From: an uncultured Clostridia bacterium
Lineage (GTDB): Bacteria > Bacillota > Clostridia > Oscillospirales > QAKW01
Direction of reading: 5' to 3'
DNA: 12,378 nt
NCBI GenBank assembly: GCA_944387905.1
Contig: CALXGU010000027.1
Coordinates: 1-12,378, forward strand
Positions within the stretch are counted from its first letter, which is position 1; each line of letters starts with the position of its first letter. Made by a program: the position numbers and the translations under genes. This document shows positions 6,600-12,378 of this stretch, piece by piece. The notes beneath the pieces are model-generated. The model worked only from the letters and a program-made list of their open reading frames with translations, made no database searches and was not told where the DNA came from.

Positions 6600-8281
6600 A
6601 TGCTGTTAAATTTGCATATTGAAAATATTGCAATAATCGAGAAAATCGATATTGAATTTTCCGGCGGATTTAATGTGCTTACAGGGCAAACCGGTGCCGG
6701 TAAAAGTATAATAATCGATTCTATAAGTCTGCTTACCGGATCAAAAGTTCAAAAGACCTCATAGGTCCATTCGGAAACACGGCTTTGGTAAGCGCGGTCT
6801 TTTCACATTTTACCAAACAGCAGCTGGATAGTTTTTCTGAATGCGGAGTATTTCCGGACGATGATAATAATATTGTTATTACCCGTAAAATTACGACCGA
6901 TGGCAGAGGAATTGCAAAAATCAACGGTGTTAACGTGCCATCATCAACTTTAAAAAGCATTTCACGAATGCTTGTAAATATCCACGGTCAGCATGACGGC
7001 TCAAAAATACTGGATCCGTCATCTCACATAGAATATCTGGACGAATTTGCAGACAGCTCTTTTTTACTTGAAAAATATCGCAAAGAATACGAGACTGTTA
7101 AGGAAATAAGAAAGAAATTAGATAAACTATTTGAAATTAAAAACAAAAAAGTAGATCTTGAAGCCGCATTGAAGTTTAAAATCGACGAACTTGAAAAAGC
7201 AGATATAAAACCGGGAGAATATGCTGAATTAAAAAACGCGAGAAATACCGCATTAAACAGCGCCGCTATTTCTAAATGTCTTTACGATTGTGATCAGCTG
7301 CTGAATTCTGATGATTCATGTATCTTGGACAGTATGTCTGAGGTTATTGGTCAGCTTGCAAGCGTAAAAGAATTTTACGATAAAGTTACCGACACATTGG
7401 ATAAGGCTGAAACGATAAAAGCCGAGCTCGATGAAATATCTGCAGAAATCGAAAGTCTGTTGTCTGAGCATCAGGATTTCGGATATACACCGGAATACAT
7501 AGAGGACAGAATGTATACGCTTGAACGTATAATTGCCAGATACGGAAGCGAGGAAAATGCCGCTCAATCATTGGACCAGCTCAAAGCCGAGTTGTCTCAA
7601 TTGGAAAATAACGATGCTGAAACAGAGAAAACTCAGCAGCAATATTTATCATGTTTAACTGTTTTGGAGACATTGGCGCACGAACTTTCACAGCACCGTA
7701 TAAAAGCGGCTGAAAAATTATCCGATACAATTTGCCGCCAACTCAAAGAGCTTGACATGCCACAGGTCAAATTTAAAGTTTCCATAAAGCGCAACGTAAA
7801 TGAAAGAGGCGGGAATAAATATACTGCCAACGGATATGACAGCATTGAATTTTTGCTGTCTGCCAATGAAGGGATGCAGTTAAGACCGTTATATAAAATC
7901 GCATCAGGTGGTGAGCTGTCCAGAATAATGCTGTGCATAAAAAGCACGCTAAACGACGAAAAATCATACAGCTCAGCTATGATATATGATGAAATAGACA
8001 CCGGTGTCTCCGGCAGTACCGCAAGTAAAATAGGTAAAAAACTCAAAAGTTTTGCAGAAAACAGACAGGTTTTCTGTATCACTCATCTTGCGCAGATAGC
8101 AGCGCTGGCCGATCATCATTATAAAGTTGAAAAAATAACAGAAAACTCAATGACCCGCTCAATTGTTTATGAATTGGATCAAAGCCAAAGACGCGAAGAA
8201 ATAGCAAGAATAATGGGTGGCGTAAATATAACCGAACAGATGCTAAAATCAGCGGATGAACTTATAACCGGTGCAGAATAA
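6600..8281 (+). CDS. recN: DNA repair protein RecN, interrupted by a one-base frameshift
   Basis: RecN is an SMC-like ATPase that acts at DNA double-strand breaks with RecA. The N-terminus starts at ATG 6600 (AGGG at 6589-6592, seven nt upstream) and encodes the Walker A motif GQTGAGKS (residues 29-36; most RecN have GETGAGKS). This frame hits TAG at 6762 after 54 codons. The rest of the protein continues in the -1 frame from about 6746 as SSKDLIGPFGNTALVSAVF, exactly what follows in intact RecN. Later come INIHGQHD-like VNIHGQHDGSKIL, a long coiled-coil region, the signature SGGELSRIMLCIKS, Walker B with IYDEIDTGVSGSTA, and ITHLAQIAALAD. Joined, the length would be about 560 residues, normal for RecN. 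A start at TTG 6785 would lack Walker A and cannot be functional. All other motifs are intact, so a sequencing error or very recent mutation is more likely than an old pseudogene. Confidence 0.92.
6741..6764 (+). other. Frameshift site in recN with premature TAG
   Basis: The upstream frame reads GGA TCA AAA GTT CAA AAG ACC TCA TAG. Slipping back one base after AAA 6744-6746 gives AGT TCA AAA GAC, encoding the expected SSKDLI. One extra A in the run at 6743-6746 (five A instead of four) would restore a single frame. Confidence 0.85.
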
Positions 8282-8300
8282 TAAAATAATAATAAAAATA

Positions 8301-8330
8301 TTGACTTATATGTTTTCTGTGTGCTATAAT
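8301..8330 (+). promoter_or_regulatory. Sigma-A-type promoter of the rplU-prp-rpmA unit
   Basis: The -35 box is TTGACT (8301-8306) and the -10 box is a consensus TATAAT (8325-8330) with an 18-nt spacer. A TG at 8322-8323 makes an extended -10 (TGCTATAAT). Transcription would begin near 8336-8338. There is no hairpin terminator between recN and this promoter, so some readthrough from recN is possible. Confidence 0.88.
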
Positions 8331-8337
8331 TATACTT

Positions 8338-8400
8338 GGCCGCTTATGTCGGGTTTTAAAACCTCTGTGTTGCCCGCCGTAGCGAGTTTTCTTAAAGAAA
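8338..8400 (+). promoter_or_regulatory. Structured rplU 5' leader, L21-leader type
   Basis: The untranslated leader between the promoter and rplU has nested pairing. CGCT (8341-8344) can pair with AGCG (8381-8384), and inside it CGGG (8350-8353) with CCCG (8373-8376). The inner loop contains part of GGTTTTAAAACC (8352-8363), a perfect 12-nt palindrome that could form an alternative stem. A second small hairpin, TTTC/GAAA (8388-8391 with 8397-8400), sits just before the ribosome binding site. Position and layout fit the L21 leader family described upstream of rplU in Firmicutes, thought to mediate autoregulation by L21. The family assignment is from memory and context, not from a covariance search. 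Confidence 0.6.
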
Positions 8401-8408
8401 GTGAGGTG
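8401..8408 (+). promoter_or_regulatory. Ribosome binding site deciding the rplU GTG start
   Basis: GTGAGGTG includes AGGTG at 8404-8408, seven nt before GTG 8416. This rules out translation from GTG 8401, which is itself part of the binding site. Confidence 0.7.
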
Positions 8409-8415
8409 CTTTGTA

Positions 8416-8727
8416 GTGTACGCAATTATTGAAACAGGCGGTAAACAGTACAAGGTCCAGGACGGTGACGTCATTTTTATTGAAAAAATCAATGCTGATA
8501 ATGATTCTCAGTATGTGTTTGACAAAGTTGTTGCAGTCAGCACAGACGACGGAATCAAAGTCGGTGCTCCGTATGTAGACGGTGCAACGGTTGAGGCTAA
8601 TGTTGTCAAAACCGGAAAGGCTAAAAAAATTATTGTTTACAAAATGAAACCTAAAAAGAACTATAGAAGAAAACAAGGTCACAGACAGCCTTATACTAAA
8701 GTTCAGATAACTGCTATAAAGGCATAA
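8416..8727 (+). CDS. rplU: 50S ribosomal protein L21
   Basis: L21 is a component of the large ribosomal subunit that binds 23S rRNA. The product is 103 residues, the normal length, and starts with the family signature (V/M)YAIIETGGKQYKVQDGD. The basic C-terminal stretch KMKPKKNYRRKQGHRQPYTKV is the conserved rRNA-contacting tail. The start is GTG 8416, giving the expected second residue Tyr and a good ribosome binding site. It is the first gene of a unit with its own promoter and structured leader, so autoregulation by the leader is plausible. The stop TAA shares one base with the ATG of prp (TAATG at 8725-8729). Confidence 0.97.
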   Translation: MYAIIETGGKQYKVQDGDVIFIEKINADNDSQYVFDKVVAVSTDDGIKVGAPYVDGATVEANVVKTGKAKKIIVYKMKPKKNYRRKQGHRQPYTKVQITAIKA

Positions 8728-9047
8728 TGACACACTTGGTTTTTTTGAAACGCGGCATGCATTATCTAGGCTTTCGCTGCAGCGGTCATACAGGATACGC
8801 CGAATCAGGCAGCGATATTGTGTGCGCTGCGGTATCAGCCGCTGTCCAAATGACAGCTGATTATCTTACTTGTTATTTCAGCGATAAAGTCAGATTTTCG
8901 GCAGATGAGGATAATGCAGTGATTTCTCTTGTTTGTAATACCGCGTTCTCTGAAGCTGACAGACAGCTTGAAACACTTGAACGATTTTCTGATAGTGTTT
9001 CAGATCAGTATCCAGATTATTTTAAAATCGATTTTACGGAGGTGTAA
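8727..9047 (+). CDS. prp: Ribosomal-processing cysteine protease Prp
   Basis: Prp (YsxB family) is the small cysteine protease that removes the N-terminal extension of ribosomal protein L27 in Firmicutes, an essential step shown in Staphylococcus aureus. The 106-residue protein has the family motif GHTGYAESGSDIVCAAVS, with the catalytic histidine at His21 and the nucleophile at Cys33, and a TERFS-like C-terminal half rich in acidic residues. It lies between rplU and rpmA, the standard position, and the downstream L27 has exactly the type of extension Prp cuts. Start and stop codons of rplU and prp share one base (TAATG). AAAGG at 8718-8722 is only four nt from the start, so coupling with rplU translation is likely to help. 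Confidence 0.93.
   Translation: MTHLVFLKRGMHYLGFRCSGHTGYAESGSDIVCAAVSAAVQMTADYLTCYFSDKVRFSADEDNAVISLVCNTAFSEADRQLETLERFSDSVSDQYPDYFKIDFTEV
9038..9044 (+). promoter_or_regulatory. Strong ribosome binding site of rpmA
   Basis: GGAGGTG, near-perfect complement to the 16S 3' end, lies eight nt before ATG 9053 and directly abuts the prp stop codon (TAA 9045-9047). It suggests that L27 is made in large excess over the protease encoded just before it. Confidence 0.85.
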
Positions 9048-9052
9048 ATAAA

Positions 9053-9337
9053 ATGGTTAAATTCAACATTCAATTTTTTGCACATAAAAAAGGAATGGGA
9101 TCTACCAAAAACGGCAGAGATTCCGAATCCAAACGCCTTGGTGTGAAAAGGGCAGACGGACAGTTTGTTCTCGCGGGTAACATACTTGTTACGCAAAGGG
9201 GTACAAAAATACATCCCGGCACTAATGTGGGCAGAGGCTCAAATGATTCGCTTTTTGCTCTTATTGACGGTAAAGTCAAATTTGAGCGCATGGGTAAGGA
9301 CAGAAAAAAAGTATCAGTATATTCAGTAGAGCAGTAA
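9053..9337 (+). CDS. rpmA: 50S ribosomal protein L27 with cleavable N-terminal extension
   Basis: L27 sits at the peptidyl-transferase centre, where its mature N-terminus reaches the A- and P-site tRNAs. The 94-residue product carries MVKFNIQFF before AHKKG. In organisms with Prp the precursor is cut between the second Phe and Ala, here after residue 9, exposing AHKKGMGSTKNGRDS as the mature N-terminus. The body (KRLGVKRADGQFVLAGNIL, GTKIHPG, NVGRGSNDSLFALIDG) is a textbook match to L27. The ribosome binding site is strong, and a terminator follows nine nt after the stop. Presence of the extension together with prp in the same unit shows that the processing system is intact here. Confidence 0.97.
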   Translation: MVKFNIQFFAHKKGMGSTKNGRDSESKRLGVKRADGQFVLAGNILVTQRGTKIHPGTNVGRGSNDSLFALIDGKVKFERMGKDRKKVSVYSVEQ

Positions 9338-9345
9338 ATCAATCA

Positions 9346-9371
9346 GCCCCGGAAATATCCGGGGCTTTTTT
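9346..9371 (+). terminator. Intrinsic terminator after rpmA
   Basis: A perfect 7-bp GC-rich stem, GCCCCGG (9346-9352) with CCGGGGC (9359-9365), encloses the loop AAATAT and is followed directly by six T (9366-9371). It begins nine nt after the rpmA stop. It ends only three nt before the obg ribosome binding site, so it may act as a partial terminator that sets the level of obg and downstream genes. Confidence 0.93.
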
Positions 9372-9373
9372 AT

Positions 9374-9379
9374 AGGAGA
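9374..9379 (+). promoter_or_regulatory. Ribosome binding site supporting the obg TTG start
   Basis: AGGAGA lies six nt before TTG 9386. No ATG or GTG in the frame sits at this distance, so the site identifies TTG as the start codon and gives the expected N-terminus (M)FIDVAKIYIKAGDGG. Confidence 0.8.
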
Positions 9380-9385
9380 CAGAAA

Positions 9386-10660
9386 TTGTTTATAGATGTT
9401 GCAAAAATTTATATAAAGGCCGGGGACGGCGGAGACGGAGCAGTAGCTTTTCACCGTGAAAAGTATGTTGCGGCAGGCGGGCCTGACGGAGGAGACGGCG
9501 GCAGAGGCGGAAATATTGTGTTTATTGCAGATAACAATACGAACACACTTATGGATTTTCGATACAAGCGGAAATATGTCGCAGAAAACGGAGAAAACGG
9601 CGGTAAAAATAAATGCTCCGGTGCTAATGCCAAAGATCTTACAATAAAAGTGCCGCTTGGTACGCTAATTAAAGACGCAAACAGCGGACTTATAATAAAG
9701 GATATGTCTGACGGTCAAGACTTTATTGCTGCAAAAGGCGGCAGAGGCGGCTGGGGCAATCAGCACTTTGCTACACCGACACGTCAGATTCCGCGCTTTG
9801 CGAAGCCCGGTGAGCCCGGAGAGGAAAGAACAGTCCGGCTTGAGCTCAAGCTTATTGCCGATGTAGGTCTTGTCGGATTCCCCAATGTTGGTAAATCCAC
9901 ATTCTTGTCGGTAGTTTCCTCGGCAAAACCCAAAATAGCGAATTATCACTTTACAACGCTTGTTCCGAACCTGGGCGTAGTCCATGCCTATGAAGATAAA
10001 GACTTTGTTCTTGCAGATATACCGGGCCTTATTGAGGGCGCATCGGAAGGTGTGGGATTGGGAACATCATTTTTGCGCCATGTTGACCGCTGCAGACTTA
10101 TAATTCATGTTGTTGACATTTCTGCAAGTGAGGGGAGAGATCCTATTTCTGATTTTGAATCTATTAATAGCGAATTAAAGAAACACTCTCAAAGACTGGC
10201 GTCTCTGCCGCAAATAGTTGTTGGAAATAAGGCTGATATAGCATACGATACCGATATGATAGAAAAATTCAAGGCTTATGTAACAGCTCTGGGTTATCCG
10301 TTCTTTCTCATATCTGCCGCGTCACAAGAAGGAATCAAGGAAGTTATAGCAAAAACAGTTAAAATGCTGGATGAATTGCCTGAAACGCTGGTCTATGAAC
10401 CGGAAATGTCAATAAACGAACAACCGGCAAAAAAGGATTCCCGGGATTTCAGCGTAAATGTGCATGACGGAATATACTATGTAGAAGCCGAATGGCTGCC
10501 AAAAATAATGTCAGGAATTAATTATAATGACTATGAATCCATGAATTATTTTCAGCGCGTTTTAAGAAACAGCGGCATTATTGACAGACTGGAGCAAATG
10601 GGAATTAAAGAAGGCGATACAGTCAGTATATACGATTTTGAATTTGATTTTATGAAATAA
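9386..10660 (+). CDS. obg: Obg family ribosome-associated GTPase
   Basis: Obg (ObgE/CgtA) is an essential GTPase that binds the 50S subunit during assembly and links ribosome maturation to stress signalling. The 424-residue protein has three domains. The glycine-rich Obg fold spans about 1-158 (KAGDGGDGAVAFHREKYV, GGPDGGDGGRGG). The G domain has G1 GFPNVGKST (164-172), G3 DIPGL (211-215), G4 NKAD (281-284) and G5 SAAS (310-313). The C-terminal OCT domain covers about 350-424 (FSVNVHDGIYYVEAEWLP ... FQRVLRNSGIIDRLEQMG). The start is TTG, chosen from its ribosome binding site and fit to the family. The gene lies directly behind the rpmA terminator with no promoter visible between, and its stop overlaps the next start by one base (TAATG). 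Confidence 0.96.
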   Translation: MFIDVAKIYIKAGDGGDGAVAFHREKYVAAGGPDGGDGGRGGNIVFIADNNTNTLMDFRYKRKYVAENGENGGKNKCSGANAKDLTIKVPLGTLIKDANSGLIIKDMSDGQDFIAAKGGRGGWGNQHFATPTRQIPRFAKPGEPGEERTVRLELKLIADVGLVGFPNVGKSTFLSVVSSAKPKIANYHFTTLVPNLGVVHAYEDKDFVLADIPGLIEGASEGVGLGTSFLRHVDRCRLIIHVVDISASEGRDPISDFESINSELKKHSQRLASLPQIVVGNKADIAYDTDMIEKFKAYVTALGYPFFLISAASQEGIKEVIAKTVKMLDELPETLVYEPEMSINEQPAKKDSRDFSVNVHDGIYYVEAEWLPKIMSGINYNDYESMNYFQRVLRNSGIIDRLEQMGIKEGDTVSIYDFEFDFMK

Positions 10661-11013
10661 TGAAACTGAAAATCGGAGATTATATTATAATATCTGTCGT
10701 AATTATATGTGCGGTTATTATGCTGCTTCCTGTAAAAAATACAGGAGATATAGCCGTATTGCACTGTGACGGTCAGCAGGTAAAAACTTTTGATCTTTCC
10801 ATAAACACAGAATTTGTTTTCAAAGGCGACTATACTAATGTGATAATTGTAAAAGACGGAGCTGTATCCATAAATGATGCTGATTGTCCCGATAAAGTAT
10901 GTGTTTACAGCGGTAAAATATCAAAAGCCGGCCAATCTATTTGCTGTCTTCCGAATAAGGTCATAGTCAGGATCATCAGCTCTAAAACAGAAACGGATGT
11001 GATTTCCGGATGA
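10660..11013 (+). CDS. NusG domain II-containing membrane-anchored protein
   Basis: The 117-residue product has one hydrophobic segment (about 8-25, YIIISVVIICAVIMLLPV) after a short basic N-terminus, consistent with a membrane anchor with the rest outside the cytoplasm. The C-terminal part, DCPDKVCVYSGKISKAG followed by ICCLPNKVIVRI, matches the NusG_II family. Despite the name this family lacks the NGN domain of the transcription factor NusG and has no role shown in transcription. Cys76, Cys81, Cys95 and Cys96 are in the conserved core, giving a CxxxxC ... CC pattern that could be a disulfide or metal/redox site; this is inference. The gene overlaps obg by one base and the next gene by four (ATGA), and pairing with a Gx-family membrane protein is recurrent in Clostridia as far as I recall. 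Function is unknown. Confidence 0.85.
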   Translation: MKLKIGDYIIISVVIICAVIMLLPVKNTGDIAVLHCDGQQVKTFDLSINTEFVFKGDYTNVIIVKDGAVSINDADCPDKVCVYSGKISKAGQSICCLPNKVIVRIISSKTETDVISG

Positions 11014-11501
11014 TTGCCAAAACTGCAAAATGCGGTATACTTACAGCTCTTGCCATAATAGTTTCAGCACTGGAAAGGCTTATACCTTTACAGGCAGTGA
11101 TTCCTTTGCCTGGCATAAAGCTCGGACTGGCAAACTGTGTGATTTTATTCATTTTGATTAAATTTGGCTTGACTTATGCTGCGCCTGTAATGATTGCAAA
11201 ATGTGTAATTGTCGGGATTTTATTTTCCGGTCCTGTATCAATGGTTTTTTCTCTTTCCGGAGGTTTTTTTGCAATATTGGGAATGTTCGTTTTACTAAGA
11301 TTTAAAAAAATATTTTCAATTTGCGGCGTATCGGTCGCGGGAGCGGCTCTGCACGGTTTTGGTCAAATAGCAGCAGCCTGTTTTATGCTTAACAGCATTT
11401 ATATATTCAGTTATCTTCCCGTGTTGCTTTTAATTTCAGTTTTTACGGGTTTGCTCACAGGCGCTGTTACTCAACTATTGATTAAACGTATCGAGGTCTA
11501 A
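11010..11501 (+). CDS. Gx transporter / Hpre_diP_synt_I family membrane protein
   Basis: This 163-residue, very hydrophobic protein has about five membrane-spanning segments and the family signature PGIKLGLAN (residues 34-42) after an N-terminal ALAIIVSALERLIP segment. The family is labelled either heptaprenyl diphosphate synthase component I or Gx transporter. It resembles the substrate-binding membrane (S) components of ECF-type transporters more than any soluble prenyl synthase, so the enzyme name may be misleading; I would not assign a substrate. It overlaps the NusG_II gene by ATGA (11010-11013), and the methyltransferase gene begins immediately after its stop. Tight coupling to the NusG_II gene suggests the two proteins act together at the membrane, possibly in flavin, quinone or isoprenoid metabolism; that last step is speculation. 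Confidence 0.85.
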   Translation: MIAKTAKCGILTALAIIVSALERLIPLQAVIPLPGIKLGLANCVILFILIKFGLTYAAPVMIAKCVIVGILFSGPVSMVFSLSGGFFAILGMFVLLRFKKIFSICGVSVAGAALHGFGQIAAACFMLNSIYIFSYLPVLLLISVFTGLLTGAVTQLLIKRIEV

Positions 11502-12242
11502 ATGAACAGTTTTTCTAAGTATTACGATCTATTTGTCGGCGCGGATTATAACAGTATTTCAAAATATATTCATAAGCAGATCCATGATCATAAGCCTGAC
11601 TCTGAACTGGTGTGTGATTTGGGATGCGGAACCGCAAATGTAACTGTCAGACTGGCACAAATGGGCTATGATATGATCGGCATAGATTCTGATGCCGATA
11701 TGCTTGTCAACGCACAGCAAAAAGCAGAAGAATCAAATATACACGATATTTTGCTCTTGAATCAGGATATTACCGAATTTGAGCTTTACGGAACAGTAGA
11801 TGTCATATATTCCACTCTGGACAGCATAAATTACCTGCAGCGCAAATCAGATGTTGATAAGTTATTTGCGCTTGTAAAAAACTATTTGAATTATGACGGA
11901 CTTTTTATATTTGATATCAATTCCGAATATAAATTTAAAAGCGTACTGCATAACTACTGCTATGCGTACCAGACAGATGATGTGTCATGTATTTGGCAAT
12001 GCAGCTATAATCAAAAGACCGATTTATGCCTGCATGATCTGACTTATTTTGAGAAACATCCGGATGGCTATTATATAAAAAGTAATTGCTTTCAGGAGCA
12101 AAGATATTACAGTATTGAGTTTATCCGCAGTTTAGCGTCAAAATATTCTTTTGATATACTAAAAATCAACGATAATTATACAGAGAGATCGATCACGGAT
12201 ACGACGGAAAGAATATGCTTTGTAATGAAAATAAATAAATAG
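11502..12242 (+). CDS. Class I SAM-dependent methyltransferase, substrate unknown
   Basis: This 246-residue protein has a Rossmann-type methyltransferase fold. Motif I is VCDLGCGTANVTVRLA (Asp39, Gly41, Gly43), the acidic residue at the end of the second strand is in GIDSDADML (Asp62), and DVIYSTLDSINYL followed by LFIFDINSEYKF are the later core strands. The N-terminus YYDLFVGADY is typical of a small-molecule or unclassified methyltransferase group common in Firmicutes. No additional RNA- or DNA-binding domain is seen, and the substrate cannot be told from sequence. GAGGT at 11493-11497 precedes ATG 11502 with a short four-nt gap, and the start directly follows the Gx gene stop (TAA 11499-11501). 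It is the last gene of the obg unit; no hairpin terminator is visible after it before the tRNA promoter. Confidence 0.85.
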   Translation: MNSFSKYYDLFVGADYNSISKYIHKQIHDHKPDSELVCDLGCGTANVTVRLAQMGYDMIGIDSDADMLVNAQQKAEESNIHDILLLNQDITEFELYGTVDVIYSTLDSINYLQRKSDVDKLFALVKNYLNYDGLFIFDINSEYKFKSVLHNYCYAYQTDDVSCIWQCSYNQKTDLCLHDLTYFEKHPDGYYIKSNCFQEQRYYSIEFIRSLASKYSFDILKINDNYTERSITDTTERICFVMKINK

Positions 12243-12257
12243 AATTTAAAAAGAATA

Positions 12258-12286
12258 TTGACTTTAAAATGTATTTATAGTAAACT
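12258..12286 (+). promoter_or_regulatory. Probable promoter of the tRNA-Asp gene
   Basis: TTGACT (12258-12263) and TAAACT (12281-12286) are separated by 17 nt, giving a likely start a few bases before the tRNA or shortly upstream. The -35 and its flank (ATATTGACTT) equal those of the rplU promoter. The -10 is two bases from TATAAT, so it is less certain than the rplU promoter. Confidence 0.65.
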
Positions 12287-12306
12287 AAACACGTTGCCAA
12301 TATAAT

Positions 12307-12378
12307 GGCCCGGTAGTTCAGTTGGTTAGAACGCTAGCCTGTCACGCTAGAGGTCGTGGGTTCGAGCCCCATCCGGGT
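12307..12378 (+). tRNA. tRNA-Asp (anticodon GTC), 3' end cut by the window
   Basis: A tRNA cloverleaf is evident. The acceptor strand is GGCCCGG (12307-12313), the D arm holds GTTCAGTTGGTTAGAAC, and the anticodon arm is CTAGC/GCTAG (12334-12338 with 12346-12350) with loop CTGTCAC and anticodon GTC at 12341-12343. The T arm is GTGGG-TTCGAGC-CCCAT, and CCGGGT starts the 3' acceptor strand. The window ends at what would be position 71, so the last acceptor base, the discriminator and any encoded CCA are missing. GTC reads Asp codons GAC and GAT, and the anticodon loop and TTCAG D-arm pattern agree with tRNA-Asp. It may be the first gene of a tRNA cluster. Confidence 0.96.

Noticed and set aside
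6574..6602. TTGACA upstream of recN as a -35 box
   Set aside because: No acceptable -10 lies 16-18 nt downstream, and the site is within the argR coding end.
7633..8082. Long antisense reading frame (149 codons) opposite recN
   Set aside because: It is the reverse-strand shadow of a conserved recN C-terminal domain, with no binding site, and resembles no family I know.
6785..8281. recN starting at TTG 6785 as a complete gene
   Set aside because: This would lack the Walker A motif, which is present just upstream in the other frame; RecN needs both ATPase halves.
8352..8363. GGTTTTAAAACC as a repressor operator
   Set aside because: It lies downstream of the start inside a structured leader, and an RNA role explains it better; no matching second copy is seen in the window.
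9405..9530. Glycine-rich repetitive stretch
   Set aside because: It is the normal glycine-rich Obg fold, not a DNA repeat element.
1..12378. CRISPR array, insertion sequence, attachment site or toxin-antitoxin pair
   Set aside because: No direct-repeat array, transposase, integrase or small toxin-like gene was seen; apart from the short leaders before rplU and the tRNA, the sequence is almost all coding.

Overview
This window looks like a low-GC Gram-positive chromosome, most likely a member of the Clostridia. The evidence is AT-rich DNA, the gene order xseA-xseB-ispA-dxs-tlyA-nadK-argR-recN followed by rplU-prp-rpmA-obg, and a ribosomal protein L27 with an N-terminal extension paired with its processing protease Prp. 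I cannot place it at genus level from sequence alone. Every gene I support is on the + strand. The window is ordinary housekeeping chromosome: I see no mobile element, CRISPR array, toxin or defence cassette.

Region 1 (2-8281) is a very compact run. The 3' end of a TsaD-like (M22 glycoprotease family) gene is followed by exonuclease VII large and small subunits (xseA, xseB), farnesyl diphosphate synthase (ispA), DXP synthase (dxs), a TlyA-type rRNA methyltransferase, NAD kinase (nadK), the arginine repressor (argR) and the DNA-repair ATPase recN. Neighbouring genes overlap by 4-14 nt or lie 2-9 nt apart, and I see no internal terminator, so one transcript with translational coupling is likely. 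It joins DNA repair (xseAB, recN), the entry and a middle step of isoprenoid synthesis (dxs, ispA), rRNA modification and NADP supply. recN is interrupted near its 5' end by an apparent one-base deletion just after the Walker A motif.

Region 2 (8282-9371) is a ribosomal-protein unit. A strong sigma-A-type promoter and a structured L21-type leader precede rplU (L21), prp (protease that trims L27) and rpmA (L27). A strong intrinsic terminator closes the unit.

Region 3 (9374-12242) starts immediately after that terminator, with no visible promoter of its own. It holds obg (ribosome-associated GTPase, TTG start), a membrane-anchored NusG-domain-II protein, a Gx/Hpre_diP_synt_I-family membrane protein, and a class I SAM-dependent methyltransferase. 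All are closely spaced or overlapping.

Region 4 (12243-12378) holds a promoter and tRNA-Asp(GTC), cut by the window end a few bases before its 3' terminus.

The points most worth checking are the recN frameshift, the terminator directly in front of obg, the L21 leader, the NusG_II/Gx membrane gene pair of unknown function, and the direct junction recN-rplU without the sporulation genes (spoIVB, spo0A, spo0B) that sit near these genes in Bacillus.
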